Assembly (NCBI RefSeq): GCF_014889545.1
Contig: NZ_QKOF01000006.1
Location: 372,001-436,000 of the forward strand
DNA: 64,000 nucleotides
Origin: Methanothermobacter thermautotrophicus
GTDB lineage: Archaea > Methanobacteriota > Methanobacteria > Methanobacteriales > Methanothermobacteraceae
Direction: 5' to 3'
Below the pieces are notes generated by a model. It was not told the origin of the DNA, ran no database searches, and saw only the letters and a program-made list of their open reading frames with translations. A program made the translations under genes and the position numbers. This document shows, piece by piece, positions 34,780-43,235 of the stretch; the first letter of the stretch is position 1; each line of letters opens with the position of its first letter.

Positions 34780-35715
34780 TCATATGATGAGGGTTACCGG
34801 CACGAGCTCCAGGGGGTATGGCTCGAAGATTGTCTGTTTCTCAAGGTAGGTGTCCCCGAACCTCAAAACCCATGATCTGAGTATGCTTACTGGCACAATA
34901 AATGGTACAACACCCCTGCGGTACCATTCAACGGATTCAAGGAAGTATTTTTTTTCCTCGCCGTTGAGTTTTGATGAGAAATGGCCGAAGGCATGCAGCA
35001 GGGCATTGATCTTTCTTTCAGGTTTAAGGGGCTCCCTGATAATCTCATAGAATACTTCAGAGTATCTCTTAACCGTATCATCCAGGTCCTTCTGCTCACC
35101 TATCACCCTTCCAAGGATGTTCTGTCCCTCCGGACTGATGGACATTAGCAGTAACTTGTTCTCGGTGTGGAACTCTATGAGGTCCTGAAGACTGTCCACG
35201 GCCCTGAGGTCCCTTAGGAGGTAGAGCCTGATGAGGAAGTCCTCCCTTATCTGCAGGTTACGGAGTCTCCCCTCATCTTCGAGGGGGAGGTAGGGGAATC
35301 TCTCCATCACGGCCCTTCCAAAGAAACCAGTCCCGTCACGTCCAGGTCGCTGACCCTCACCATGGTAGACCTTCACGTTCCTTATTCCACAGGACGGTGA
35401 TCTGTTCTTCAGTATGAAGCCGTCAACAGTATCCAGTGAACCCAGGAAGGAGTCTATGAATGATTTCATGGCATCTGTTAGGTCTCTTCCGGTTTCTGGC
35501 TGCACCAGCCGGGGTTTACCGTCAACCTCTGTTATATGTATGGGTGGCCTTGGAACACCAAGTCCAATCTCAACCTCAGGGCAGACCGTTATGAAGTCTG
35601 CGTGGTCTGCGAACTGCCTCACAAAGGGGCTTGATATCATTGACCCGTCGTAGCGGCAGTGGTCATGTTCAATGCAGCGGCTGAGCACAATGAGGGGTCT
35701 CCTGAATCTTCTCAT
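34780..35715 (-). CDS. TudS-like (DUF523) + DUF1722 protein
   Basis: The 311-residue protein has two domains. The DUF523 part (about 8-160) includes LIVLSRC, VCPEVEIGLGVPRPP and LKNRSPSCG, giving three conserved Cys (C14, C45, C109). In the characterised thiouracil desulfidase TudS, such Cys hold an Fe-S cluster that removes sulphur from thiouracil. The DUF1722 part (about 180-300; NKLLLMSISPEGQNILGRVI and KINALLHAFGHFS) is the domain of E. coli YbgA, whose gene adjoins photolyase there too. It is the first gene of the photolyase operon. The combination suggests repair or salvage of modified pyrimidines (inference). Confidence 0.85.
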   Translation of the reverse strand: MRRFRRPLIVLSRCIEHDHCRYDGSMISSPFVRQFADHADFITVCPEVEIGLGVPRPPIHITEVDGKPRLVQPETGRDLTDAMKSFIDSFLGSLDTVDGFILKNRSPSCGIRNVKVYHGEGQRPGRDGTGFFGRAVMERFPYLPLEDEGRLRNLQIREDFLIRLYLLRDLRAVDSLQDLIEFHTENKLLLMSISPEGQNILGRVIGEQKDLDDTVKRYSEVFYEIIREPLKPERKINALLHAFGHFSSKLNGEEKKYFLESVEWYRRGVVPFIVPVSILRSWVLRFGDTYLEKQTIFEPYPLELVPVTLII

Positions 35716-35814
35716 AAACTATATTTAGGTCCAGATGATAGATAAGCCTTATCAGATGGTTGAAATGCCTGCTGCAGTTAAGCCATGATTCATATTAATT
35801 GATCAGATGATAGG

Positions 35815-37203
35815 ATGACATGCAGGATTCTTATACTCGAGGACGTCCCACTGGACGTTGAGCTCATGGAGAGGGAGATAAGACGGGCTGGCATTGAATT
35901 CATATCAGAGACGGTTGATAATGAAGAGGACTTCATAAGGGCCATCGATGAGTTCAAACCCGAAGTTATACTTGCAGACCACTCCCTGCCCTCCTTTGAT
36001 GGTCTCTCAGCCCTTTCGATCGCCAGGGAGAGGTGCCCGTGGGTTCCCTTCATATTTGTAAGTGGCAAGATCGGAGAGGAATTTGCAGTTGAGGCCCTGA
36101 AGGCTGGAGCCACAGACTATGTCCTCAAGAGCAACTTTTCAAAGGTCCCAATTGCAATAAAAAGGGCCATCAGGGAGATTGAAAAGGAGCAGGAACTTGA
36201 AAGAACAAGACAGTCACTTATTGAGAGCAACTGGCAGCTGAGGGAGGCACAGAAGATAGGGAGGATAGGCAGCTGGCACTGGGACATTGCCTCCGATACC
36301 CTGTCATGCTCTGATGAGGCCCTGAGGATACTCGGAATTCGGAGGGAGGAATTCAGGGGCCGCATGGATGAGATGGCCTCAATGATACACCCGGATGAAC
36401 GCGGAACATTCATAGAGTCAATAAGGTCTTTGAAGCCATTTGAGGGTGAGTACAGGATAGTCAGGGATGATGGCTCCATCTCATTCGTTCTTCTCAGGGC
36501 AGAGGTGATGAGGGACTCCAAGGGGAATCCAAAGTCATTGATAGGGATAAAACAGGATATAACAGAGGATAAACGTATCAGGGAGTCCCTTGAGGCTTCG
36601 CTGAGGGAGAAGGAATTCCTCCTATCTGAGATACACCACAGGGTCAAGAACAACCTTCAGCTGATATCAAGCCTCCTGAGGCTCCAGTCAAGGTACATAG
36701 AAGATGAGAGGTCCCTTGAAATATTCACTGAATGTCAGAACAGGGTTAAATCAATAGCCCTGGTCCATGAGAAGCTCTATGGATCAGGGGACATGATGGT
36801 GGTCAATCTTGGAGATTACATAGAGGAGCTACTGGCTGAACTCAGGGATATGTGCAACGGGAGGAACACGGCATTCAGGACGAAACTTGATGAGGTCAAT
36901 GTGGGAATCAACACCGCGGTTTCCATTGGCCTGATTGTCAATGAACTCGTAACAAATGCCATAAAGCATGGGATATGCTCTGGTGGTGAGGTGAGGATTG
37001 AGCTTTCAGTCTCAGATGGAAGGGGCGCCCTTGTAGTTGCGGATGATGGTACAGGGCTTCCTGAGGGAATTGAAATTTCAGATCCGCCCGGATTCGGCCT
37101 TAAACTCGTCAACTTCATGCTCAGGAGAATCAACGGATCAATAGCTGCAGAGAACCGTGGTGGGGCTGTTTTCACAGTCACCTTTGATGCTGGTGGTGAA
37201 TGA
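35815..37203 (+). CDS. Receiver-PAS-HisKA_2 hybrid sensor kinase
   Basis: This cytoplasmic signal protein has no membrane segment. The 462-residue protein has an N-terminal receiver (ILILEDVPLDVELMER; phospho-acceptor D55 in ILADHSLPSFDG), a PAS domain with PAC end (about 145-255; IGSWHWDIASDTLSCSDEAL), then HisKA_2 with H274 in EIHHRVKNNLQLISSLLRLQ. The HATPase lies at about 370-460 (ELVTNAIKH and DDGTGLPEG). The receiver sits before the kinase, unlike typical hybrids. ATG 35815 follows GATAGG. The end overlaps the next kinase gene by four bases. The output partner is not encoded nearby. Confidence 0.93.
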   Translation: MTCRILILEDVPLDVELMEREIRRAGIEFISETVDNEEDFIRAIDEFKPEVILADHSLPSFDGLSALSIARERCPWVPFIFVSGKIGEEFAVEALKAGATDYVLKSNFSKVPIAIKRAIREIEKEQELERTRQSLIESNWQLREAQKIGRIGSWHWDIASDTLSCSDEALRILGIRREEFRGRMDEMASMIHPDERGTFIESIRSLKPFEGEYRIVRDDGSISFVLLRAEVMRDSKGNPKSLIGIKQDITEDKRIRESLEASLREKEFLLSEIHHRVKNNLQLISSLLRLQSRYIEDERSLEIFTECQNRVKSIALVHEKLYGSGDMMVVNLGDYIEELLAELRDMCNGRNTAFRTKLDEVNVGINTAVSIGLIVNELVTNAIKHGICSGGEVRIELSVSDGRGALVVADDGTGLPEGIEISDPPGFGLKLVNFMLRRINGSIAAENRGGAVFTVTFDAGGE

Positions 37204-38261
37204 TGAGGGGAAGGGTTGTTATCGTTGAGGATGAGGAACTGGTGGCACAGGATATAAGGTACATACTGGAGGATGCAGGCTATGAGGTCCCTGCAATATT
37301 CCATTCAGCCGAGGACCTCCTGGAGGGACTGGAAAAACTCAAACCGGACTCCATAATAATGGACATCATGCTGGAGGGTGAAATGGACGGTATCGATGCT
37401 GCCAGGATCATAAGGGAGAAGATGGATATCCCGGTCATCTACCTCACAGCCTACAGCAGCGATGAGATCGTGAAGAGGGCCAGGGAGACCGAGCCCTACG
37501 CCTACATCCTCAAACCATTCCATGAGAGGGATATAAGGGTGAACCTTGAAATGGCCCTCTACAAGCATGAGGCAAAGAAGAACAGGGTTAAACTTGTGAG
37601 GGAGAAGGCCATTAATGAGTACCTTAAAAGGTCCATTGAGGAGAAGGAACAGCTGCTGAGGGAACTTCACCACAGGGTCAAGAACAATCTCCAGCTCATC
37701 ATAAGTCTCCTCTCACTCCAGATAAGGTACATAGAGGATCCAGCTATTGAGGAATTTTTCAGGGACTACGTGAATCAGCTGCGCTCAATTGCCCTGATAC
37801 ATGAGCAAGCCTATCCATCCTCAGGAACCTACATCATTAATTTCAGGGAATATATGAGGAGACTGTCATCGCGTCTCCTCAGTTCCCATGGCAGGGCATC
37901 CGATGTCAGGGTCACCGTCAGCGGGGATCATGCAGAGCTCAACATGGATACGGCTGTGCCCCTGGCACTCATAACAGCAGAATTAATCTCCAATTCACTC
38001 AGACACGCCTTCAGTGAGGGTGGTGGTGAGATAAGCATCGAAATTAGAAGATTCAATGGTCGCCACAGACTTGTATACAGGGATAATGGCCATGGTCTGC
38101 CGGAGGATGTCAGCTTTCCAGATGGAGGTTCCTTCGGGTTTCGCATGATTGATAACCTTGCAGGGCAGCTTGGTGGACAAATTGAGGTTGAAAGCAGTGA
38201 TGATGGCGTTGTATTCACATTTGAGTTCTTTGAACAGTTTTATGCTGACAGAATAACGTGA
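37200..38261 (+). CDS. Receiver-HisKA_2 hybrid kinase, partner of the preceding kinase
   Basis: The 353-residue protein has a receiver (VVIVEDEELVAQDIRYILED; D55 in IIMDIMLEGEMDG), a helical linker and a HisKA_2 domain with H157 in ELHHRVKNNLQLIISLLSLQ, then a HATPase (about 255-350; SNSLRHAFSEGGG, RDNGHGLPED). It lacks a PAS or membrane sensor, so its input is probably phosphotransfer or a protein partner. It overlaps the first kinase (ATGATG), implying balanced synthesis of the pair. A 100-base spacer follows before the convergent arsenite permease gene. Confidence 0.92.
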   Translation: MMRGRVVIVEDEELVAQDIRYILEDAGYEVPAIFHSAEDLLEGLEKLKPDSIIMDIMLEGEMDGIDAARIIREKMDIPVIYLTAYSSDEIVKRARETEPYAYILKPFHERDIRVNLEMALYKHEAKKNRVKLVREKAINEYLKRSIEEKEQLLRELHHRVKNNLQLIISLLSLQIRYIEDPAIEEFFRDYVNQLRSIALIHEQAYPSSGTYIINFREYMRRLSSRLLSSHGRASDVRVTVSGDHAELNMDTAVPLALITAELISNSLRHAFSEGGGEISIEIRRFNGRHRLVYRDNGHGLPEDVSFPDGGSFGFRMIDNLAGQLGGQIEVESSDDGVVFTFEFFEQFYADRIT

Positions 38262-38365
38262 TGATTGTCTTGCCGGGATTCCCCAGCCTACTCCAGTGAT
38301 TTAAGCACAACTAAATCTGGTGGAGGATTCCCTTCAAAATCCTCCGCTTGAATGAAAAAGAGAAT

Positions 38366-39439
38366 TTAACCCTCTTTGTATAGTCTCCTCTGGAAGTACA
38401 GTGCTACATTTACAAGGCTTATGAGTACAGGCACTTCGATGAGCGGTCCCACAACGGCTGCGAATGCCACACCCGAATCTATACCAAAGACGGCCACTGC
38501 GACAGCTATTGCAAGTTCAAAGTTGTTGCTTGCAGCTGTAAATGAAATGGCGCATGACTTCGAGTAATCAGCCCCCACACTGTATGCCAGGATGAAGGAT
38601 ATTAGGAACATGAACACGAAGTAGATGATGAGGGGTATGGCGATTAGAAGCACATCAAAGGGTATCTGCACTATATAGTCCCCCTTCAGGCTGAACATCA
38701 CCACGATGGTGAAGAGGAGCGCCATTAGTGTCAGGGGGCTTATTCTTGGGATAAACCTGGTATCGTACCACTCAGAACCCTTCCTTATCCTGAGGATGTG
38801 CCTGGTCAAAAATCCTGCAATGAATGGTATTCCCAGGTAGATGAAGACGCTCTTTGCTATCTCGAATATACTGACATCGATAGCAGTTCCCTGAACCCCT
38901 AAGAGTGGCGGTAAGAGGGTTATGAAAAACCATGCATATATGCTGTAGAAGAAAACCTGGAAGAGGCTGTTGAATGCCACAAGCCCCGCGGCGTACTCCC
39001 TGTCGCCCATAGCCAGTTCATTCCAGACTATCACCATCGCAATGCACCTTGCGAGTCCTATTAGTATGAGACCGATCATGTATTCTGGATGGTCCCTCAG
39101 GAAGACAATGGCAAGGATGAACATCAGTATAGGGCCAATGATCCAGTTCTGCAACAGTGAAAGTCCAAGTATCCTGAAGTTTCTGAAGACATCAGGGAGG
39201 TCCTCATAATGAACCTTTGCAAGGGGAGGATACAGCATCAGTATGAGTCCAATGGCAATGGGGAGGCTTGTTGTATCCACCTGGAACATGTTTATGAACT
39301 GACGGAATTCAGGAAAGAAGTATCCGATTGAAACACCTGCCGCCATTGCAAGGAAAATCCAGAGTGTCAGATATTTATCGAGAAATCCGAGCTTTGATGG
39401 ACGGATATCCCCATCTAAACTGCAGGAATCACCGGTCAA
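38366..39439 (-). CDS. acr3: Arsenite efflux permease, ACR3 family
   Basis: This is a ten-helix membrane carrier that exports arsenite. The 357-residue protein has family motifs [20 protein letters not shown], with the essential Cys, and [25 protein letters not shown] start at 39439 is supported by AAGGTGGT five bases upstream, located in the end of the ArsR gene. It forms an operon usp-arsR-acr3. Confidence 0.93.
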   Translation of the reverse strand: MTGDSCSLDGDIRPSKLGFLDKYLTLWIFLAMAAGVSIGYFFPEFRQFINMFQVDTTSLPIAIGLILMLYPPLAKVHYEDLPDVFRNFRILGLSLLQNWIIGPILMFILAIVFLRDHPEYMIGLILIGLARCIAMVIVWNELAMGDREYAAGLVAFNSLFQVFFYSIYAWFFITLLPPLLGVQGTAIDVSIFEIAKSVFIYLGIPFIAGFLTRHILRIRKGSEWYDTRFIPRISPLTLMALLFTIVVMFSLKGDYIVQIPFDVLLIAIPLIIYFVFMFLISFILAYSVGADYSKSCAISFTAASNNFELAIAVAVAVFGIDSGVAFAAVVGPLIEVPVLISLVNVALYFQRRLYKEG

Positions 39440-39448
39440 GATACCACC

Positions 39449-39802
39449 TTAGTAATCACTTGCTTCAATCACTTGCTTTATCATTGATGGGAGGTCATCA
39501 CTGGCCAGACTATAGTGAACCCATACACCGCGTTTCTCCGCCTTCAGGAAACCAGCCCTCCTGAGTATGTTCAGGTGGTGTGAAACGGTTGGCTGGGGCT
39601 TTTTAAGGGCCGCCATTATTTCACATACGCAGAGTTCACCCTCAGAGAGGAGGTGGATTATGAGGAGGCGGGTTGGATCTGCCAGGGCCTTAAGGGCTGC
39701 TGCTTCCTTCTTTATTTTATCCTCATCCGGGAGTCCAGCAAGCCTTTCATTCAATCTCTCAATCTGCTCGGGGTTTGGTCTATCAGCGTTACATGAATTC
39801 AT
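39449..39802 (-). CDS. arsR: ArsR-family metalloid repressor
   Basis: The 117-residue winged-helix repressor has LKALADPTRLLIIHLLSEGELCVCEIMAAL with the alpha-3 metal-binding motif ELCVCE, then QPTVSHHLNILRRAGFL (recognition helix) and RGVWVHYSLA (wing). Binding of As(III) to the Cys pair is expected to release DNA. ATG 39802 lies 8 bases after the stop of the preceding universal stress gene. It probably controls its own operon with acr3. Confidence 0.93.
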   Translation of the reverse strand: MNSCNADRPNPEQIERLNERLAGLPDEDKIKKEAAALKALADPTRLLIIHLLSEGELCVCEIMAALKKPQPTVSHHLNILRRAGFLKAEKRGVWVHYSLASDDLPSMIKQVIEASDY

Positions 39803-39810
39803 GGTATTAC

Positions 39811-40260
39811 CTAGCATTCAAGTTTCTGGCTGTGGACCACAAGTACAGGTACCCTGGAGTGTCTTACAACCTTTTCTGAGACACTTCCAAGGAGGAACCT
39901 TTCAAGGGCATGTTTTCCTGATGCCCCTACAACTATGAGATCCACATTTTCTTCATCGGCGACTTTCAGAATTGTTTCTGCAGGTGAACCATCCACCATG
40001 ATTTTACGGATCTTAACAGGAGTATCGAGACTCACTGCAAGGTCCTCGACCTTCTGGAGGGCCTCCTCTGATTCTTTCCTGAAGAGTTCCGTCACCTTGC
40101 GCGTGAGTTCCTCCACAGGAAGATTCTTTAGTGGGTAGGTCTCTGTGACCGTGAGGGCCAGAAGTTCGGCCTGGTTCTGTGCTGCAGTTTCAATGGCGTA
40201 TCTTGCAGCATGCATTGAACATTCGGATCCATCCGTTGCAAGCAATACCTTTCTGTACAT
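39811..40260 (-). CDS. Universal stress protein (UspA family)
   Basis: The 149-residue protein has the Usp layout: YRKVLLATDGSECSMHAARYAI at the start, NVDLIVVGASGKHALERFLLGSVSEKVVRHSRVPVLVV at the end, the latter being the ATP-binding G-x-x-G-x9-G type site. It is the first gene of the arsR-acr3 operon. ABC-transporter genes lie upstream on the same strand, only 10 bases away. Confidence 0.92.
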   Translation of the reverse strand: MYRKVLLATDGSECSMHAARYAIETAAQNQAELLALTVTETYPLKNLPVEELTRKVTELFRKESEEALQKVEDLAVSLDTPVKIRKIMVDGSPAETILKVADEENVDLIVVGASGKHALERFLLGSVSEKVVRHSRVPVLVVHSQKLEC

Positions 40261-40270
40261 TTCATACCTC

Positions 40271-41013
40271 CTAAATTCTTCTGGGAATATTCCTGGAATG
40301 GAGCTTTACTGCCACCACTGAGAATATCGCTGTGAATATGAGAAGCATGCCCATATCCATGGCAAGGGGGTAGTGGTGGTATCCTCCTAGGGAATACCTC
40401 ACAGCATCCATTAGATATGTGAGTGGTGAGATGGATGCTATCAGGAGACCCCAGGGGGGCATGGCTTCAATGGGCACGAATATTCCGCTTATAAACACCA
40501 GGGGGAATTTTATCAGTGAAGCCAGCATCATTATGTTAGATGGGATATTTGTCTTTGGGGCTGCCATGACCATCCCCAGAGCTGAAAAACATATGGCTGA
40601 TATCAGAACACTGAGGAAGAATATGGGGATATCTGTGATTGTAACTCTGAGGATCATTGTGAGTGCCAGGGGAATAAGTGTTATCAGGAGACTGAATATA
40701 CCGAGGAGATCACATCTCCCATTAAAAGTGATGCTGTGGATATGGGGGACACGATGAGTCTCTCGAGGGTGTTCATCTGGGCTTCCCACGGCATGATGAC
40801 AGGGGAAACTGAAGTGGCCGTGAAGAAGACTGTCATGGAGGTGAGGCCGGCCATCAGGAATGATAATGGGAGATCTTTACGCCCCATTATGAATGCGAGG
40901 AAGAAAAATGCCGGGATAAGGACTCCGAATATTATTACCGGCCCCTTGAGATAGTATATTATCATGTTCTTCCGGACAATCGTCATTGAACGGCTTAACT
41001 GCCCCATATTCAT
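40271..41013 (-). pseudogene. ABC-2 type transporter permease, frameshifted by one base
   Basis: The first part (ATG 41013) starts MNMGQLSRSMTIVRKNMIIY, has membrane helices and ends at a premature stop after SLLMGDVISS. The second part continues in the next frame with GIFSLLITLIPLALTMIL and FVPIEAMPPWGLLIASISPL to a stop at 40271. Adding one base in the GGAGG/CCTCC stretch near 40701-40706 gives a 247-residue, six-helix protein of normal family length. It overlaps the ATPase gene by ATGA. The intact flanks suggest a sequencing error or very recent loss. Confidence 0.85.
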
Positions 41014-41924
41014 CCCTCCGAAATTTTAAGGAAGACCTCCTCGAGGGAGGGTGTTACGGTGTTGAATGAGCGAACCTTTACCTTCCCCTTGGAGTCCATT
41101 ATAAAGGAGCTGATTCCTGTTAAAACCGGATCAAGATCCTCACATTCAACTATTACCTTTTCGCCTTCGACTTCATCCACCTTGATGTATCCCTGAAGGT
41201 CTTCAGGAGAGATTTTTTTATCAAATAGGATCTCAACCCTTCTGAGCACCTCCGTTGTTTTCCTCAGCACATCTGGTCTGTTAACTGTGATGATCCTTCC
41301 TCTGTTCATAATTGCTATTCTTTCACAGAGTTTTTCGGCTTCCCACATATTATGGGTTGTTAAGAAAATTGTTTTATCCTCTTCACTAAGTTCCTTCAAC
41401 TTATCGACTATTATGAGACTGCTCCTGACGTCAAGTCCACTGGTTGGTTCATCAAGAAAAAGGAATTCAGGGTCGTGAACAAGGGCCATTGAAAGGACTA
41501 AACGCTGCTTCATACCCTTGGAAAACCCCTTAACCTTCTGGTCCCTGCGATCATATAATCCAAAATCCTTCAGGACCTCAGCAGATTTCTCCTCAGCCTC
41601 CCTGCCGGTGAGATCATAGAGGCCACAGGTAATCATCATGTTCTGCCAGGCTGTCATATCGATGTAGGGGTTCGCATTCTCAGGGACAACCCCTATTCTC
41701 TCCTTGACCCTTATAGGGTCCTTCTTCATGTCGTATCCAAGTAGTTTGATGCTTCCACTATCTGGCTTTATTATCCCTGTTAGCATCCTTAGTGTTGTAG
41801 TTTTGCCCGCACCATTTGGTCCGAGGAAACCGAATATCTCACCCCTATTGACACTGAAACTGATGCCGTCTACAGCCACCAGATCCCCAAATTTCTTGCT
41901 CAGATTCCTAACCTCGAGGACCAT
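41010..41924 (-). CDS. ABC transporter ATPase subunit
   Basis: The 304-residue protein has Walker A GPNGAGKTT at about 34-42, a signature region GFSKGMKQRLVLSMALVHD and Walker B FLFLDEPTSGLD, followed by a His-loop (TTHNMWEAE). The C-terminal extension fits the drug/antibiotic-type ATPases that pair with ABC-2 permeases. Its stop overlaps the start of the permease gene. It starts directly after the P5CR-like gene. Substrate unknown. Confidence 0.95.
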   Translation of the reverse strand: MVLEVRNLSKKFGDLVAVDGISFSVNRGEIFGFLGPNGAGKTTTLRMLTGIIKPDSGSIKLLGYDMKKDPIRVKERIGVVPENANPYIDMTAWQNMMITCGLYDLTGREAEEKSAEVLKDFGLYDRRDQKVKGFSKGMKQRLVLSMALVHDPEFLFLDEPTSGLDVRSSLIIVDKLKELSEEDKTIFLTTHNMWEAEKLCERIAIMNRGRIITVNRPDVLRKTTEVLRRVEILFDKKISPEDLQGYIKVDEVEGEKVIVECEDLDPVLTGISSFIMDSKGKVKVRSFNTVTPSLEEVFLKISEG

Positions 41925-42683
41925 CTATTTCCCCTCCCTGAGACCAGAGTACAGCGTTTTAAGCCTTTCCCTGTAGATGGCCCTTATATCATCCTCTGCA
42001 TCCGCCAGGGGCTTCACAGGTATGAGGTCCATGACCATATCCCTGTTTTGGTGTGAATAGAGGGCCTCCACTGCACCTGATGCCATCGAATGCACGGCGT
42101 TTGCAGCCTCCTCAGGGGCCATGCCGAACTCAACGGCCAGTTTTTCCAGTTCATCCAGCTGGAACCATAGATATGTCGGACCCATTGCAGTTATAACGGC
42201 GTATGCTTCAAGTTTGTCCTCAGATACCTCTGGAAACTCTCCGAGAGGTTCAAATAGTGATTGAAGTATTTGCCGGTCAGTGCCGGTGAGTTCATCTGCC
42301 GCGCTGAAGGGATTGTAGCCCCTGTTAACAATGGAGGGGGAGTTGGGTATGACCCTTGCGACCTTTGGGTGGTCCAGTGCCTGCTGTATCTCCCATATTC
42401 TGATCTTGGGCGCCAGGGACACTATCAGTGATTCAGGGTCAGGGGACTCCATTTTGTTCATAACATCCTTCAGGACTGGCGGGTGAACTGCAAGGAATAT
42501 CACATCTCCTTCCATGCTGCTGCAGTCAGCTGATGTTTTAACCCTGAATTCATCCTCAAGGAGTCTGAGGGAATCCTCATCAGGGTCGCACACCATCACA
42601 TCCCCTGGTAGTTTACCTGCCCTCTGGAGGCCCCCGAGGATTATTCTAACGACCCTGCCCCCTCCCAGGAATTTTATCCTCAT
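41925..42683 (-). CDS. Pyrroline-5-carboxylate-reductase-like oxidoreductase
   Basis: The 252-residue protein has the P5CR two-domain arrangement: N-terminal Rossmann start IKFLGGGRVVRIILGGL, GDVIFLAVHPPVLKDVM in the middle, RVIPNSPSIVNRGYNPFS and a C-terminal helical dimer domain with AVITAMGPTYLWFQLDELEK. The dinucleotide motif GGGRVV is unlike the usual GxGNMG. Whether it makes proline is doubtful, since related methanogens form proline by ornithine cyclisation. It is 1 base from the ABC ATPase and 5 bases after the zinc-ribbon gene. Confidence 0.8.
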   Translation of the reverse strand: MRIKFLGGGRVVRIILGGLQRAGKLPGDVMVCDPDEDSLRLLEDEFRVKTSADCSSMEGDVIFLAVHPPVLKDVMNKMESPDPESLIVSLAPKIRIWEIQQALDHPKVARVIPNSPSIVNRGYNPFSAADELTGTDRQILQSLFEPLGEFPEVSEDKLEAYAVITAMGPTYLWFQLDELEKLAVEFGMAPEEAANAVHSMASGAVEALYSHQNRDMVMDLIPVKPLADAEDDIRAIYRERLKTLYSGLREGK

Positions 42684-42688
42684 CTACA

Positions 42689-42886
42689 TCACTTCCTCCT
42701 TTTCTCACAGTCCATGCAGTACTCGGTGTCCCTGTCGGTTTTGAATAGTTTACCGCAGCCCTTGCAGTTGACGTACCTCAGACCTGACTTCTTCTTCTCA
42801 AGGATGCCTGTCTGGCAGGCGCATGCCCTTGATGAGATCATTGCCTTTATCTTTCCATCAAAGCCCTTTTCTTCGTCTTCGACCAT
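42689..42886 (-). CDS. Small zinc-ribbon protein
   Basis: The 65-residue protein has a C-terminal four-Cys ribbon, NCKGCGKLFKTDRDTEYCMDC, and two further Cys (ACACQTG) near residue 24. I selected ATG 42886 (MVEDEEKG) as the start; two upstream in-frame Met codons are possible. It lies between the thioredoxin-like gene and the P5CR-like gene on the same strand. Function unknown. Confidence 0.7.
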   Translation of the reverse strand: MVEDEEKGFDGKIKAMISSRACACQTGILEKKKSGLRYVNCKGCGKLFKTDRDTEYCMDCEKRRK

Positions 42887-42912
42887 GGTCATCACCATGA
42901 AAATGAGGGGGT

Positions 42913-43143
42913 TCAGGAGAGGATCTTCTTGATCTCCTCCTTTGAGGCCACCCTGCCCATGATTTTAAGTTCACCATCGACTGCCAGGCCAGGTAGGGCT
43001 GTGAGTCCTGCCTCCAGTATCTGGTCCATTTCCTTTACCTTTTCGAATTCAGCATCGATTCCAAGTTCTTTAACTGCTTCTCTAGCGTTCTTTTCGAGCA
43101 TCTGACAGTTTGCACATCCTGTACCGTATATCTGTATCTTCAT
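42913..43143 (-). CDS. Thioredoxin-like protein (MTH895 homologue)
   Basis: The 76-residue, minimal thioredoxin-fold protein is recognisable as the homologue of structurally studied MTH895. The active site GTGCANCQ gives C10 and C13, and the cis-Pro loop is ALPGLAV. Such proteins sit beside DUF318-type permeases, as here (permease 93 bases upstream). It is a cytoplasmic dithiol redox protein; the pairing suggests it serves the permease or delivers electrons for metalloid handling (inference). Confidence 0.93.
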   Translation of the reverse strand: MKIQIYGTGCANCQMLEKNAREAVKELGIDAEFEKVKEMDQILEAGLTALPGLAVDGELKIMGRVASKEEIKKILS

Positions 43144-43235
43144 CTTTTCACCTCAAATTGATTCCAGGTTGAAGCTGTTAACGTGATGGGAAGGTTTTTC
43201 TGATTTCCGGTGTTCTGCCGGCTTATCATGACCTG

